Shown here: piece after piece, positions 41,326-54,279 of the stretch | Position numbering within the stretch: position 1 is the stretch's first letter | How the letters are laid out: each line of letters starts with the position of its first letter | Assembly (NCBI GenBank): GCA_944472155.2 | Contig: OX235279.1 | Span: forward strand, 144,122,920 to 144,186,919 | Origin: Trichobilharzia szidati | Taxonomy: Eukaryota > Platyhelminthes > Trematoda > Strigeidida > Schistosomatidae | Length of the DNA: 64,000 nucleotides | Direction of reading: 5' to 3' | Translations under genes and position numbers: made by a program | The notes under the pieces: generated by a model | What the model was told of the DNA's origin: nothing | Database searches by the model: none | The model's input: the letters and a program-made list of their open reading frames with translations, nothing else

Positions 41326-43134
41326 CGTGCAGTAAATTACACAGACCATTATCATTCCTGGTATCTGCACTAGAAGAATTGAACTACCATCGTCAGAAAC
41401 TGTTCGTACACGTTGATATACTTGTCGACAGTGACTTGTAGGAAAGCCTGATTTATATATATATAAATATATACATATGTATACGCATGTCATCCTGTCA
41501 TTTTTACACGTTTCCTTGATTACTCTTGCTCCCCGCACACATTTCCTCGCTTTACCATCTCACGAGGTATTTGTTCTCATGTTCATTCTTTTGGTACTAC
41601 ATTATTACGATTAATTCTTTTAACAACTTTAGTTATTTTACTCATCAGATGTTTGTGGTGCAGGTGGTTTTCCTTAAGTTTTCCTCTTCAATTTATTTCT
41701 CTTTGTTCTCCGCATTCCAATGATTGAGCTTGTTAATGTGCCATGACGTTGTTGGTGTATATGCATACTTCTGTTTTTCTACCTTTAAAATACTCTTATT
41801 TTCCTCTTGATATCAAGATAATGTCTGATTATTGCATAATTGGAAAAAGGATGAATAATATGCTAACTGTTGATATGCTCCACAATCTTTCCTGAACTAA
41901 GTTCATGAATGAAATCAGTTTGCTCACTTATTGTGTCCGTTCTATAAAGTTTTATTGTTCGTTACACCATTAAACAATTTTAAAGACTAATTTCTGAGTT
42001 ACTGGGAATTTAGTGTAAAGATTTCAAGAGGGTTTTCGTAGTTGGTTACACAGATTATTAATATCAGTATTATTACTGAAAACTTCATGCTTTTTAGGAT
42101 TAAAAGTATGTTACTATGCCTAACATGGAGAATGTTTTAACGTGAATCTGAGTAGATTGAGAGATAAAATTATGTAGTATACAGAAACACTTCGCTTTTA
42201 AGGATTGCAATATGTCGTGTGAGCTAGGATTCTGTGCAATGCATAGAGACTGTAGACAAATTTTGATTTCTACGAGAAAACGCTGTAATGCGAGCGGGAT
42301 ATTTTAAGGGTTGTAATAATGAGAGACTCATTCATGTCTTTGATGAATATTAGATTTGTATCGGTAGTCTGTCTTTTCATTGGCATTTAAGTGCTACTGA
42401 TTAGGTAGCATACGGTCGAAAAATTCATTTGTAACATCGTAAATTTTAAGTATTGTAAGTATCTTGGTATCTGTTTATTTATTGTTTCTGAGTAAGCTGG
42501 ACTACTTAAGCCACTGATTTATGTGACCAGAGTCGAGTAATGTGCTTGAATGCATTTCCGTTGGCTTACAGCATGAATCCCCTATGTTGCTGCATGTTCT
42601 TCTTGCCGTAATGGCTTGTTATGGTCTTGCGAAATATTGATTGCGTCCATTTCACCATTCATTTTTACGTATTTATAGTCTATAGAGTTTTCCAGATCAT
42701 CATATATATCTGTACCTAAGAGGCAACAACATCATACCAAATATCTTTCTCATAAATTCAGCAAAAATAGCTGAGAGACCCACATTTTGATGCTTTTCGG
42801 GAAAAAGCTTGTACTGTTTTCTTGAGGGAGTTTTGTAAATGTCCACTATGTCACGGTAGCAGATTGTCCGAAATAAGTTATCTGACCCTTTTCAATAAGC
42901 TTATATGTCTGTCTGTTTTCGACATAGAACTTTGCACATACGTGTTTTTCAAGTTTATCTGTCCGACCGACCGAGAAAAAGCGTTCCACAAGCTGATTTA
43001 AGCACGGCTCATTTGTCTCTTATTTTAAAGCACTAGGTCATAGAGAGATTACCTCCGTTTTTTTTCAAATCATTCCAAGTCAGACAGGAATGCTCGGAAT
43101 AAAACTCCACAGAACGGCTTCTTTCAGGAATAAC
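41326..43134 (+). other. Calmodulin 3' UTR and flank
   Basis: AT-rich, no other gene seen. A short piece at 42888-42910 resembles 44105-44127 of the LINE that follows. Confidence 0.4.
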
Positions 43135-44155
43135 TGACTTACTGATTGACTGGTTTCAACATAGAAATTCGCACCGATGTGCAGCAGTTCGAGTCGCCAC
43201 ACTCCATGTAGCACACAAAGCAAGAGAAAGTAAAAAGAAGTGAAAAATAGAAACAGTTAACATAGATATGATGCAAAAAGACTAGTAGTATCGAAGAACA
43301 GTATAGTTTTACTTGGTATCATAAGCCATAAGGATCGAGTGCATCTGCGCCATTGAGAACAACTTTGAGCCATATCACCAATTGTCTCCAGCCATTGGTT
43401 TTGAAGGTTCAGAGGACCCCAACCAGTCAGGAAGTCTACACCTTCCTGCGTGACCGGCTTAAACTAACTGTTATAGATTTCATTGACTGGTGAAATAATG
43501 TTTCAGTTAGACCACCGCCGGCTCTTTTCCAACCTGACCATATGTCAGCTGACTAACATTGATCGTCGAGGGAGGCGATGGCTAGGCATAAGTAACAAAT
43601 ATCCTATCCATTTCAATCGATGTAACTTTACAGACTCGTCGATTGATTTACCCTCCTCACCTAGCACTCGACCGACGCCTAACCTCAATACTGCTCACCT
43701 TGTTATACAACTTAACATGGGAGATAGAACGCAGACACCTATGATCAAAGACAGCTAGCCTTTTCATGTCTTTCACTTTCAGGGTGAAGATATGATCAAT
43801 ACACCCTCTTCCTGCCTGGTTCTCTTGTGTTTGTTGATTCCGAGGACCGCTTAGTCTACGCATCATAAGTGAACCTAGAACTTTAGATACTATATTAGTC
43901 AAGCTAATCCCCCTGTGATTATCACAGGAAGACTTGTCTTGCTTCATGTTTATCGGGACAATCAATGACCTACACCAACCCGATGGGACTTCTTCTGATT
44001 CCCAGACGCTGCCTAGAACCTCAGTTAATGCAGACAGTAAACTGTATCTACCGTACTTAAATACCTCTGGAGTCATTCCATCAGGTCCCGCTGCTTTGCC
44101 TTGCTTCAGACCCTTTTCAATGAGCTTATATACGATGGATGGAGATATAAAATGT
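43135..44155 (-). mobile_element. RTE-like LINE with internal deletion
   Basis: On the minus strand: KAAGPDGMTPEVFKYG, then WCRSLIVPI..KQDKSSCDNHRGISLTN and QENQAGRGCIDHIFTL (first half of the RT), joined without a stop to VKDMKRLAVFDHRCLRSIS (thumb/C-terminus), then EGKSIDESVKLH and the family 3' UTR down to a TGAC tail. The catalytic centre and the rest of the palm are missing, so a deletion of several hundred bp joins RT start to the C-terminal domain in frame. Confidence 0.75.
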
Positions 44156-44159
44156 TAAA

Positions 44160-46049
44160 TTTTAGTGGTATTTGGACGGTGCATGATATCTGTTAGGAAA
44201 TTCGGTCCTGCACACAACAAAATGGTTTACAGCGTAGTAGGTCTGAGTCAAGGAGTAGTTTGCTTCGAGCAGGAGTTGCGTGAACCATATGGTACAATAA
44301 TGAGTGCTATCACTGCTGTTGAGAGAATCTGCACATATCTTTAGCATAAATTCCGTAGCTTCAATCCTAGTAGTCAGGTTAAATTATGTGAATAAAAGAT
44401 TCTTTAATAAATAAGCTTGGTTCCCAAGGATCTTTGAAGCACATACTTTTGTCACATACACAAATTTAAGATTTACACCTCTGTGTCATTTCAAAGTGGT
44501 GAAATGACTGTTGGGTAACTTTTGAGTAAGCCTTAACTTTATTGATAGCTTAATAAAAGGAATTTTCTGGTATTCCAATGGTGACGGCTCTAACCTAGTG
44601 CATTTGTGAGGTCCAAGAGTTAACTTGAAGTTCTATTCTAACTATGATTTATTTACAATATACTTTGAAGCGAATCGGGGTAACAAGCTGCATCGTTTTT
44701 ATGGATTATTGGCCTGCGTAACTTCATAGTTAATTGCTGAGGGTATTGTTGGACATTGTAGGTGGCAGCATCACCTCCGTGTGTGCACAAAAGGTACTTT
44801 TACTGTGGAGGGCTGGATATTCAGCTTACAGTGGCGCCTTTTTATAAAGTCGTTTTGTCCACTTATCTCATTCCTGATCAAGTTTAGTATAACGTATTGG
44901 TAAAAGGCTAAAGGGAAATATTTAATGTAGTGTTATTTTCGAGGTAGAATAATCTCTTGTTTCATTATGCAACCGCAGTGTATTGCCTGTGAAGTCCGTA
45001 TATGGTGATCTTCAATAAACAAGTTGTGATTTCCGATTTAGTTAAGGAACAGTGAGGTAGACTTCCCCAAGAACATGGTTTTAGTCGTTTCATAGGCTAT
45101 CTGCACAGCAGGAAACTCATTCAGTCAAACCTCAGGGTAACTGAAACATGTGGCAACGAAATAACTACTACTACGGAATCTATTCTCCAGAATAGTCTGA
45201 TGGGGGTGTTTCAGGCTTATTTGTGATTATAAGTCTGTAAACTCAGTGTTAGAGTTATCTATTGTTAATTGTCAATCAACCAGTATGATGCTGAAATCCC
45301 ACTTTTTATGTAATGTAAAGTCATGTGAGCGGTTTTCACTATCCGATTGGTTTACGGTTACCTCAAACTTACCAGTAATACGAACTGGCATTTCCACTGG
45401 GCAGAGAACGTTTACAGGCACTTTAAAGGATATAAACAGATTGGGAGTAGTTAAACCACGATAAGCCATGAATCAGTAGGGGATTACTTCCGAACTTGTG
45501 TCGTTCACCAGTAGTAGTCATAATGACACTGAGAATCTTTATGGAGTGAGCGTGTTTTGTTATCTCAGTTAATCCCTAGATTGAATTCACATGTCAATAC
45601 ATTTTAAAATTAATTAAACAATTCGGCACATCGTAACAACTCGCGATTTCAGAAAAAATGTTTATTATTTATTATCGTCATAAGAAAGTAGATAAAAATG
45701 TCTACTAAGCATCCATCATGTGATTTTCGAGCATAAGGAAAAATCTGTTGCATTCCGTATAAAATGATTCATTAATTTAATTACTTTTAGAATTTATTTG
45801 GGTACACCTTTCCAAACAGCTTTAAAAAAGTAGAGCATATCGCCTTCCCTTGTTGAGAAGAAATTTTTCCAAGCAAATAAACTGCAGCATATTGTTGATG
45901 ATGATTTATGTATGAGCGGTTTATTAATTTAGATTTCGAAGAGAACTGGTAGATGCATATGTATGTTAACTATTTCGATACCACGTTGGCTGCAGTTATT
46001 AATCAATAAGTAAGTAGTGCTGGTGTAACAACTGTCTCAGGAACCTAGT
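44160..46049. other. No feature recognised
   Basis: AT-rich with short frames only. Confidence 0.35.
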
Positions 46050-46475
46050 GGTTAATCCTTCGATGCTTGATAGCGAATTTTAGTTTCCGTGGTTACACCA
46101 CTCAGCCAAGAGCTGCACAAAACAAATGAGCACCTAAGTTCCACTGCCAAATAAATCGCGACCATATTAGATATTTGGAGGTAATCGGCAGAAAGCCTTA
46201 CTTGACGTAGGTAAAGTGTTGGTTGGCACTCATCAGCAAGGTGTGACTGCAACCTCGAAGAAACTCGTGTCCCTTCTGAGATTCGATTCCCTGTCACCCT
46301 GTGCTGCAGTCAGAGACATTACCACTGAGCTATTCAGGCTCCTGAATGACATGTAGGACTGTATTGGATATTTTTGATTGTACACTAGTGAGTAACTAGT
46401 GTAATCTCTGGTGCGAACTGAATTCTATCAGTCAGGTTTGCAATGTGACTTGCCATCACGGTACACTCAGAATAA
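46050..46475 (-). mobile_element. Hammerhead SINE group 2, tandem pieces
   Basis: Reading the minus strand: a tail at 46475-46380 (GATAGAATTCAGTTCGCACC, ACACTAGTTACTCACTAGTG) as in 54980-55030, then a tRNA-like head (A box TAGCTCAGTGGTAATGTC, B box GAATCGAATCTC) at 46350-46255, the ribozyme, and a body to about 46050. The order tail-head-ribozyme suggests two units in tandem. Confidence 0.65.
46195..46241 (-). ncRNA. Hammerhead ribozyme fossil
   Basis: Helix I CUUG/CAAG, perfect core CUGAUGA, helix II GUGC with a partner ACAC (one mismatch), UUUAC in place of GAAAC, and a GUC site. Inactive by inspection. Confidence 0.55.
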
Positions 46476-47063
46476 CTTTTTATTAGATGGTTCGAGGCAA
46501 TCGCGATTAAAACTGTAGCGGAAAAATTTATTTCAGTTAAGTATTGTATGATAATTGGTACATTACTGAAACAGTGACTCATAATCTAAAGGAATGTTCA
46601 GGAAAAAATATGCACACTGAAATGAGATAACCATCTTAGTAATGAGAGTAGGTTACTTCAGCGTAAGGCGATATAAAACTGGAGCTTCATCACTTTAAAA
46701 GTAAAACTGAGTTTTCCTTAATTATTCGTGTCTATCAGTTGTATGTTGTGGAATTCTTGTCATCTAACAAATAGACCAAGAATGGCAGTCTTGTTAGAAC
46801 TGGGTTCAGTGGGTGTTTTGGTTCTAGTCACTTTCTGGTATAGCAGTACAAGTTTCTGTCTAGGTATTCTGATTGTTAAAGGAAGCGACCAAACATCCCT
46901 ATGTGATATATTTATATATAAAACAAGTAGATACCCTAAAATTACCAAGAGTTGAAGAATACTTTAATTCAAGTTTGGAATCATCGGTGGTGAACTACGT
47001 GGCGAATGAGTTTTCAAACAGAGGATAACTAATTTAAGGAACAGAATTATTGTAAGTTGCATT

Positions 47064-47520
47064 TCGACACGAACCGACATCGGTTAGGAAATATTTAAAA
47101 CCAATAAGCATTTACCAGTTGTTTTGTCCCAAATGAGAGCTCTTCTGCAATGTATGCCCACCAGAGACAGTTCCCTAAACCGAATATGAAGACAGCTAAC
47201 TATTGGGTGTTGGCTTGCAGGGATTTGATTGGTTACAGGATTGATCACGAGCTGACATCGGTTAGAGAACCACTGAAGGCCAGAAGGGAGTACTGAACAG
47301 CTGCTTCGTTCTAGTTTAGGACTCTTCACTAGTACGCAATCACTGGTGCTCGGGTCCAGGGCTTTCGGGTTACGAGGCCATTAAACCGCTGTGACCCCGA
47401 TATAATGGCCCATGAGTTCCAACTTCTATCAATTCGTGATATGTATTTAGCGCAACCGCCAGCCAATGTCATGGACAAGTAATTGTCCCCTTGTTTGACT
47501 CGGACTGTGAATCTCTAACT
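47064..47520 (-). mobile_element. Hammerhead SINE group 1, tandem copy
   Basis: Two ribozyme remnants (47111-47150 and 47290-47336) about 180 bp apart, each preceded on the plus strand by GACATCGGTTAG, so the unit is repeated. Between 47345 and 47420 the minus strand shows the tRNA-like head (AGCGGTTTAATGGCCTCG; CCTGGACCCGAGC). Confidence 0.65.
47290..47336 (-). ncRNA. Hammerhead ribozyme fossil
   Basis: GUACU, GUGAAGA (core C3 lost), GUCC..GAAC helix II, GAAG, helix III CAGCUG, UU, then CAGUAC closing helix I. Confidence 0.55.
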
Positions 47521-47962
47521 GACAGACAGCGACCTAATGATTCAATGAGGAGTACCGTCTTTGATGTGACGGTGCTGGTTTCGGCTTCTGACGTAGTCAT
47601 GGGGGTTTGCTGTTGATTAATCTCAAACTAGGAAAGGTGGATGTCCAGTGTTCGTTGCTTTTAAATTTCTGTCGGCTCGTGACAAAATCTACATTCACAC
47701 CGCATAACCTGCGTGACAGATATAGTCTTGAATTGAATGTGTGTTTTATGAAGGATTATGAAGCTTAGTTTTGAGAAATTCATACAACGTGGGGGAAGGG
47801 AAATCAGGAATATAGTTTTATTTTCCGGTAAGTGGTTAGTAAAACACAACATGAATTAGACGAAAGATGTCAAGAATGAAATAACTGGTTCATTACAGTA
47901 ATAAGTATGTGAAATAGTTAGATTGGCATCACACGTGAGAGTAATAACAACACTAGTAGTAA

Positions 47963-48155
47963 ACTATCAGGTGTGTCTGGTTCAGCGATAGAATGCTCGC
48001 CAACTACTCACTTGGTCCAGGGTTCGATTCCCAGCCTACGCATACCTAAACCTCGCTAGATCAGCAGTAAGCCTGGGGAGGAGTATGGGTCAGGCCTGAG
48101 GCTAGCAACCCTTCCTCGTAAAAACAATAACCACTGCTACTAGAACTTCAAAGCT
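47963..48155 (+). mobile_element. tRNA-Gly-derived SINE, copy 1
   Basis: Head TGGTTCAGCGATAGAATGCT and GGTCCAGGGTTCGATTCCCA closely follow tRNA-Gly; body ends AAACAATAACCACTGCTACT, as in 49497-49690 on the other strand. Confidence 0.75.
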
Positions 48156-49496
48156 GGAGCTTGAAGCCCTACGTTCCATTTGAAACTCAACCGGAAATCA
48201 TGATCATAACTAAGTTGTTAACGACGTCTAAATGTTTGGTGAATTCGACAAGATATTTGAAGATTTTTGTAACAAAAAGCAAGAACGAAGAACTAGACAT
48301 TCATGAGACATTAGTGGTAAGGATGGCATCTAGTGTGTGCTAACTACGGGAGAAGGATCAACATGTCAACTGGGTAAGTGAAGCTCTGGTCTTTTCACTT
48401 CCCTCGCGAGCTGATCAAATAAGACTTACGCAGATTGTACGTGGTAGTGTTTTTGACGTATAGTGAACCACAGTAAACGCCAAATAATTACTCTCTCCCT
48501 GCTACTAGTCGATGTGGTTGGACAGAAATCTTGATGGATATAACTTAGCATTTCTCTGAAATCACACAATAATGATATCTACATCAATTTCCTTACTTAA
48601 ACAGGTAAATTGATTAATACATTAAGATGAGATAAGATTAGGTAAGGCGGTTTTAAGTTTTTAGCTGAAGTTTGGATAACTATTAAGGCTGTTTACGTGA
48701 GTAGAATATTGTCTGTATAGCTGCGGTCATATGCGATGATTGAATTTCAATAGGGCTATTGCCTTTGAACTGTAATCGTTATAACAGTTTTCTTTTATCT
48801 ACTGTGCCAAAACTTGTGTTTCTTAAACCCCTCGGAGCATTTGTTTTCATCTGAAATATCTGCGATGTCTTTTATTTCTTCATGACCTACTGTCTGAGTC
48901 GGAAAAACCTTCACTGAGTATGGCAGACATTTAATTAGCTTGTGTTTGTACTTCATTAATACAATTGTTTCTGAATATATAGTTTGGTCGCACCTCTACT
49001 CATACTCCAGTAACTTAACCATGAACAAACTGGTACGGCTGAGCGTAGATAGACTCCCGCCTTCCTTTCGAAATCCCCTCATGTGTGCACGCGTTCATAG
49101 GGGCTGTCATGTAAGTCATATTCTGTGCCTTTACGGGTAGATTGTTCTCACAAAAGTGAAAGGGAGATTGCGAATGTGTGACGTTTATTACGGAACAAAA
49201 AACCTTGATTTCACGCACATGTTCTGCGGAATCTGAAAGGCTTACGTGGCGTATGAACCTGGTTTGGTCACTTGCAACCATAGGGACACAAACTCTGACT
49301 CCACTCTACTGCCTTGTGGATCTGATTTCAAGTCAAATAGTCCCTGAAAATAACCACCTGCCTCTGTATGGGCATCTGGGTAGTATCTCGGCCTTCACAC
49401 AAGTGACGTAATGACAACCAATGCGGAATTCTACTTTCATGCACACTTTTATTTTTTTACGTCCCTAGTGCAACATAGGCCTTCAAGCTTGAGCGT

Positions 49497-49690
49497 TGAA
49501 GTTTCAGTAGCAGTGGTTGTTGTTTTAACGATGTGGGGCTGCTAACCTCACACCCAACCTTCTCTCTTCACCAGTTTTACTACCAACTAAGCGGGTTTTA
49601 GGTGTGCGTCGATCGGGGATCGAAACCCAAACCACGTAAGTGGTTGACGAGCATTCTGCCACTAAACCATCGACGCAGCCTCATCCACAC
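49497..49690 (-). mobile_element. tRNA-Gly-derived SINE, copy 2
   Basis: Minus strand: TGCGTCG, GGTTTAGTGGCAGAATGCTC, GGGTTTCGATCCCC, CGACGCA. The seven-base acceptor stem pairs perfectly, so a tRNA finder may call it a gene; the body (CAACAACCACTGCTACTGAA) shared with 47963-48155 shows it is a SINE. Confidence 0.75.
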
Positions 49691-50143
49691 TACCATGGGA
49701 TAATTCGTCGATCATATATTCAACAACCTAATCGTTTTTCACCATATTTTTAGTTTTTATGTATAAACTGTTTTGTTTTATTTGTATCATCTGTAAGTCC
49801 CTTATTGTCTTTACTTTCATCATCCGTTCTCTGTTTTTTAAAATCTCAGTCTATCCTTGCCGCTTCGAGTTGCTAGCTAGTTTCATTCTAGGAGCTTGCC
49901 TGCAGTACGATATCTAACACGGCTATTCTGCAATTACGTGTTACGTTAAATCTCACCTAAAACGTCCGTACTTTCGTGCAAATGGGACAATAGGCAGGTC
50001 TGACCAGAACCGTAGAGAGCCTAACTGTTGATGCTTACTGCATCGTAAAGTTCAGCATACAAAATCCCAGTGAATTATTTGGTATATCTCCATCTGCAAG
50101 ACCGAATAATGTGTTCCATGTAGCATCAGTATCCGGCATAGCG

Positions 50144-50335
50144 TTGGTGGCACAGTGGTTAGGACTCTCGCCGACCATGCACATTGTCTGGGGTTCGATC
50201 CCCTGCCGGCGCACACCCGATATCTATGGTCGGCCTGAATTTGGGCTACCGATATCCATGCTGAAAATTCCATACTTGTACTGAAAATACGGTGTGGAAT
50301 CAAGCTGTAAATCAAAAAAAAATAATAATAATAAT
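50144..50335 (+). mobile_element. tRNA-derived SINE B, copy 2
   Basis: Almost the same sequence as 24116-24300 (four or five differences seen over 175 bp), ending in an A/AAT tail. The small divergence implies recent activity. Confidence 0.85.
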
Positions 50336-50639
50336 AGCTGTTGCCAGTTTCGCATTAAGCGGTAGAGCTGAAGCCGCGTTACTAGAGGAAGAATCAACCG
50401 GTCAGCGAAGCGTTATCTTCCCGTGAATTCTACCTGCGTACCGATGGATTGCATCCTGAATGTAATTAGCAATGAGTTCTCAAACCAGCTGAGTCAGTTT
50501 TGCAAGCACATGTGTCTGACACATATATTATCGCTACCTGGGGATTTGGATGCATAAGTCAGTTTCTAGGCTCAGAGGAGAGTCATTTGGGTGATCAGTG
50601 AGGACTACGTGGTCTCAAGTCAGATAGTGATAACAGTCC

Positions 50640-52720
50640 TCGGTAGCTTAGTGCAACCAGTGCCAACTGCTGGCACAATCATCGTTCTGGTGCTCTCTGG
50701 TGTCTTTCCTCTACTACTGAAACCTGGATTCATTTAGATCCTATTGCTGTCAGCTATCGATTACGTGAGTGCATATAGAACTATCCCTCCTTCTGAAGCA
50801 CTTGTCTAGATTCCGATCATGATTTAGTGTGTCAGGTTTATCTGGCGATCTGGTTTTCCTTAACAACGTCCTCAACAGGTTAATGAAAGTTAACTGGTAC
50901 CACTGTCAAGTATGGGACCGAGATACTATCCTCACAGGTAATGTGGACGAACATTGGTTGTACTTACAAGACGTAGTAAAAATGCGAGTTCAGGCACTCG
51001 TGTCTTGAAAGGGCGTTCCGCTGTAGACCACTGGGTTTCTGTGAACTTCGTGCAGCTTTTTGACACCTGTCGGTCCATTCCAGCGGAGAGCTAATATAAC
51101 AACCTGGTGAGACTTTTACGCATAAGATCAAACAGAGTTTATGTAAGGACCACGAAGTTTGGTGGTCAGAGCGTATGTGTGAGATGTAGTCATTAGCTGC
51201 ATCTGTCGATAGTCTGAAAGTGTTTCTGCTCACCTGAGCCACCGGCAACGAGACGGTCTGTGAAGTAGATGCTATGTCGACTAACATCCTATAATGACTC
51301 CTGAAACACTGGGCAGGGCGCTCTGGGAAATCGTCAAGTTGGCTGACAGTGCCAGTATCCAAAATCATGAATCCCACTTCTGTATGGCCGATCAATATCA
51401 GTGTATCTAAAGAAGCAGAGGTCCGAAATGAAGTATAATTACTCAAGCGCTATAAGGCACCTGGCCCAGACAACTTACCCTGACAGATTTTGAAGATGGT
51501 GGTAATACTGGTTAGAGAACTAACTAGATTCTTCCGAGAAGTACGTGAGAGTGATACTGTTTCATTAATGTGGAATGAAGCCATTGTTGTGTCTACCTTT
51601 GAAAATAGCGTTCCTAAAGCTTGTGATAATTATAAGGGAATTAGTCTATTTCGAGTTGTGTCTAAGATATTTGCTTCCTTGTTCCACAAGCTATGTAAAA
51701 GACATCATAAATTGATTCACGGAGAGCGGGACGTCTTTGATTCAGGGTGCGGATGCATTGATTGTGTATTCGCCCTTCGTCAGTTGTTAGAAGGCTGTCA
51801 ATCGGATTGCAGGCTAAAAATCATCGCATTTTCTGTTATTAGGTCTATCTTCGATTCCCTCGATAGAATTATTCTTTCAGTTGTCTGTTCCTGAGAAGCT
51901 TGTTAACATCCTGAAAGCCATATACAGTAACACCTCACGTAGAGTTAGAGCATACAATCAGATATCACTGCTGTTCTAAGCCAACAGTAGAGTTAGACAG
52001 GATTGTTCAATCTCATCATTTTTCTTTAACTTTGCCGTCGATGTCATTCTAGAAACAGCTCTGAAAAACTTGTGTGGTAGCGGTGAAGGTATGATGCCTG
52101 GAGAAAAACATTTTTACATCAAGTATGCAGGTGATGTCTTGCTGTGCGATAATATGGATGGTTCCAAAATCTCACTTAACCAGTTGGCGATTAGTGTCTA
52201 TAATTATGCTATTTCCATTTAATTGCAGCGTATTGTTGCGAGGCTGTCAGGAGCATTTCAACTGATCTCGTAGGTGAACTCATAAGTAGTAGATAAGTTC
52301 ATACACTTAGGTAGTCTTGAGAGCGCAACCAGACGTGTATCGGATAAGATGTCAAAGCGTATATTAAAAGCCAGGACGGCATACGTCAAGCTGAACTGTC
52401 AAAGGCTGCGTCACAGTACTTTGTTGCTCGCAGTCTTGCTATACGCGTGTGAAAACTAGCCCCTCCAAGCTGAGGATGTGCATCGACTTTGCGTGCTCGA
52501 CCGTTTTTACCTATATTGAGTTGCGTGAATCCGGTGTCATTGTCATGTGGGTAATTACAAGGTCTGGTAACGCGTGTTTGGATACACTGGAGATCCTCTT
52601 TCAGAGTGTTGCCAAACTGGAACACCGGGTTCGGTGGCTTGGATATGTGCTACGGACATCATGCAGACGGTTTACTTTCCACTAGTCGTGGGGATGGATG
52701 GATGATGCGTAGTGTTGCGA
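50640..52720 (+). pseudogene. RTE-like LINE, EN to C-terminus, decayed
   Basis: Nearly full set of domains with many frame breaks. Endonuclease remnant TWIHLDPIAVSYRL and LDSDHDLVCQ (50730-50850). RT: APGPDNLP at 51460, ELTRFFREVRE..LMWNEAIVVSTF, CDNYKGISLFRVVSKIFASL, GCGCIDCVFALRQLLEG (51490-51890, one open frame), then KLVNILKAIYSN, QDCSISSFFFNFAVDVILE, and YIKYAGDVLL where YADD belongs (52118-52145). C-terminus: VDKFIHLGSLES, RILKARTAYVKLNC, LYACEN.PLQAEDVHRLCVLDR. Catalytic aspartates are partly lost. Confidence 0.75.
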
Positions 52721-53189
52721 TTTAGTCTGTGCTAAGTCTTACATCCACTGCATCTTTTAGTCTTTCCAACATGATACAGCTTAACGTTTTGGGGGGACAG
52801 GGAAGGGATTTAGCGGCAGTCCTTGCATATGCTTGAGTCTCTCTTTGCTTTGCCTTTCTTCAAACACCTTGTGCAGTCGCGCTATGAGTATGGGTCCATA
52901 ATCAGTGCTTCTGGGGGGGGGGATTCAAACTAGTCATGCTGCTTTCTCGGCTTTTAGTAACTTCATGGCCTTAACTAAATCTGCTTTTATATGAGGGTAG
53001 GCGTTCATTAGTAATTCTGTCTGCCAATGCTATTTATGCATGAGTTGTAAATGGTGATCGGTTTAAGAGCGATTAACCTAGTAAATTCTTTGTTCCGCCT
53101 TTCTCCATCTTGTGTTGGCTCCACCTACGTTGTTCTCTACCCTGATTATTTGGTAGTGTTGTGATTTCAGTTTTAATTGGAGCTTGTTC

Positions 53190-54060
53190 TGCCTCAGTTG
53201 TCAGTGTGTCTTGAAAACGTTTTCTTTTTTTTTGTAGCACTCCGCTTCACTTTATTGTTAGGTGGTCTGTTGATTACACTCAGCTTTTCCTTTCGTCGTT
53301 CATCTCTGTACTGTTTTAGCTTCTGCTTCACCATCCTTTTCTCGTTTCTCAGTTTGTAGGTGTCCCTAGTCACCCATTCTTTGTCTGAACTATTCCTCTT
53401 CCCAGAGGTTTTGATACAGGTTCCCTTCCATGTCACTTTCTTTAAGTTTCAGTGTTCTTCCACAGATTTTCTCGGTGATATTGCCTAATACCTCCGACGT
53501 TTTCCTGATAACTGCAGAAAAGGCGTCTTTTGTATCTTCGTCCTTCAGTTTCCGAGTGCTGAACTTTAGTTGTGGTTTATCTCCACCTTCTTTGCAAGCT
53601 TTTAATTTGATCTTGAAGGTTCCCTGTACTAGTTAATGATTTGATTCTCCATCTGCTCTTCTCAATTTTGTGTCTGGTCATATGGTCAGGGTCTTGTTCA
53701 CTACTGTTTACAGTTATCTATGGAAGTCATCTTTCTCCACCAGATCAGGGACACCTGTAAATGTGCAGCACTGTATAATTGTGACTTTCCTACGCTTTCA
53801 GTTGGATGCTGTTTTCATGATCTTCGGGCAGATTAGTTCCTACTGTATGGGAATCTTCAGTGACCGTAGTAGATTATTGACTATCCACTTAACAATTTGG
53901 ACAGTCTATTTCCGCTCCATCTCCTCTCGCAGATTCCTAACATTTCTATATCATATCTTCTGATTTCTGAGCAGCCCCGCCAGTAGGCCTCAAACATGAT
54001 GGGAGCATTCCATGTTCATACTCTTACTTCCGATTTCATCAAAAGAGGATGTGTCGACCA
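53190..54060 (-). pseudogene. RTE-like LINE 5' half (endonuclease)
   Basis: Minus strand starts EVRV.TWNAPIMFEA near 54040 (compare the TWNVRTM start of RTE endonucleases), SEIRRYDIEMLGICERRWSGN at 53970-53905 and GYxSIIYYGH, then a linker with FSTRKLKDEDTKDAFSAV and KLRNEKRMVKQKLKQY at 53560-53290. No RT follows. Tail to tail with the element ending at 52720. Confidence 0.65.
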
Positions 54061-54279
54061 AGGCTTTCACCCATCGGTGTCATCTGTCATCAAATTGCTG
54101 AGTCTTCCTGATTCGTGTTGAGAATAAGTTAATTTTATCTGAGCTCTGAAGGTTCAGTAACGATGTCATTGTTTTCACAGAGGGGGTTGGCTAGCTTACA
54201 CCCAGTCTTCCGGGCTTAGAATCAGCTAGTAAACTAGGCGAGGTTATGCAAAGGAGAATTCTTCAACCAATTCCTATAT

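Noticed and set aside
53194..53436. Lys-rich minus-strand frame as a host gene
   Set aside because: It continues the linker of the LINE endonuclease half upstream on the same strand.
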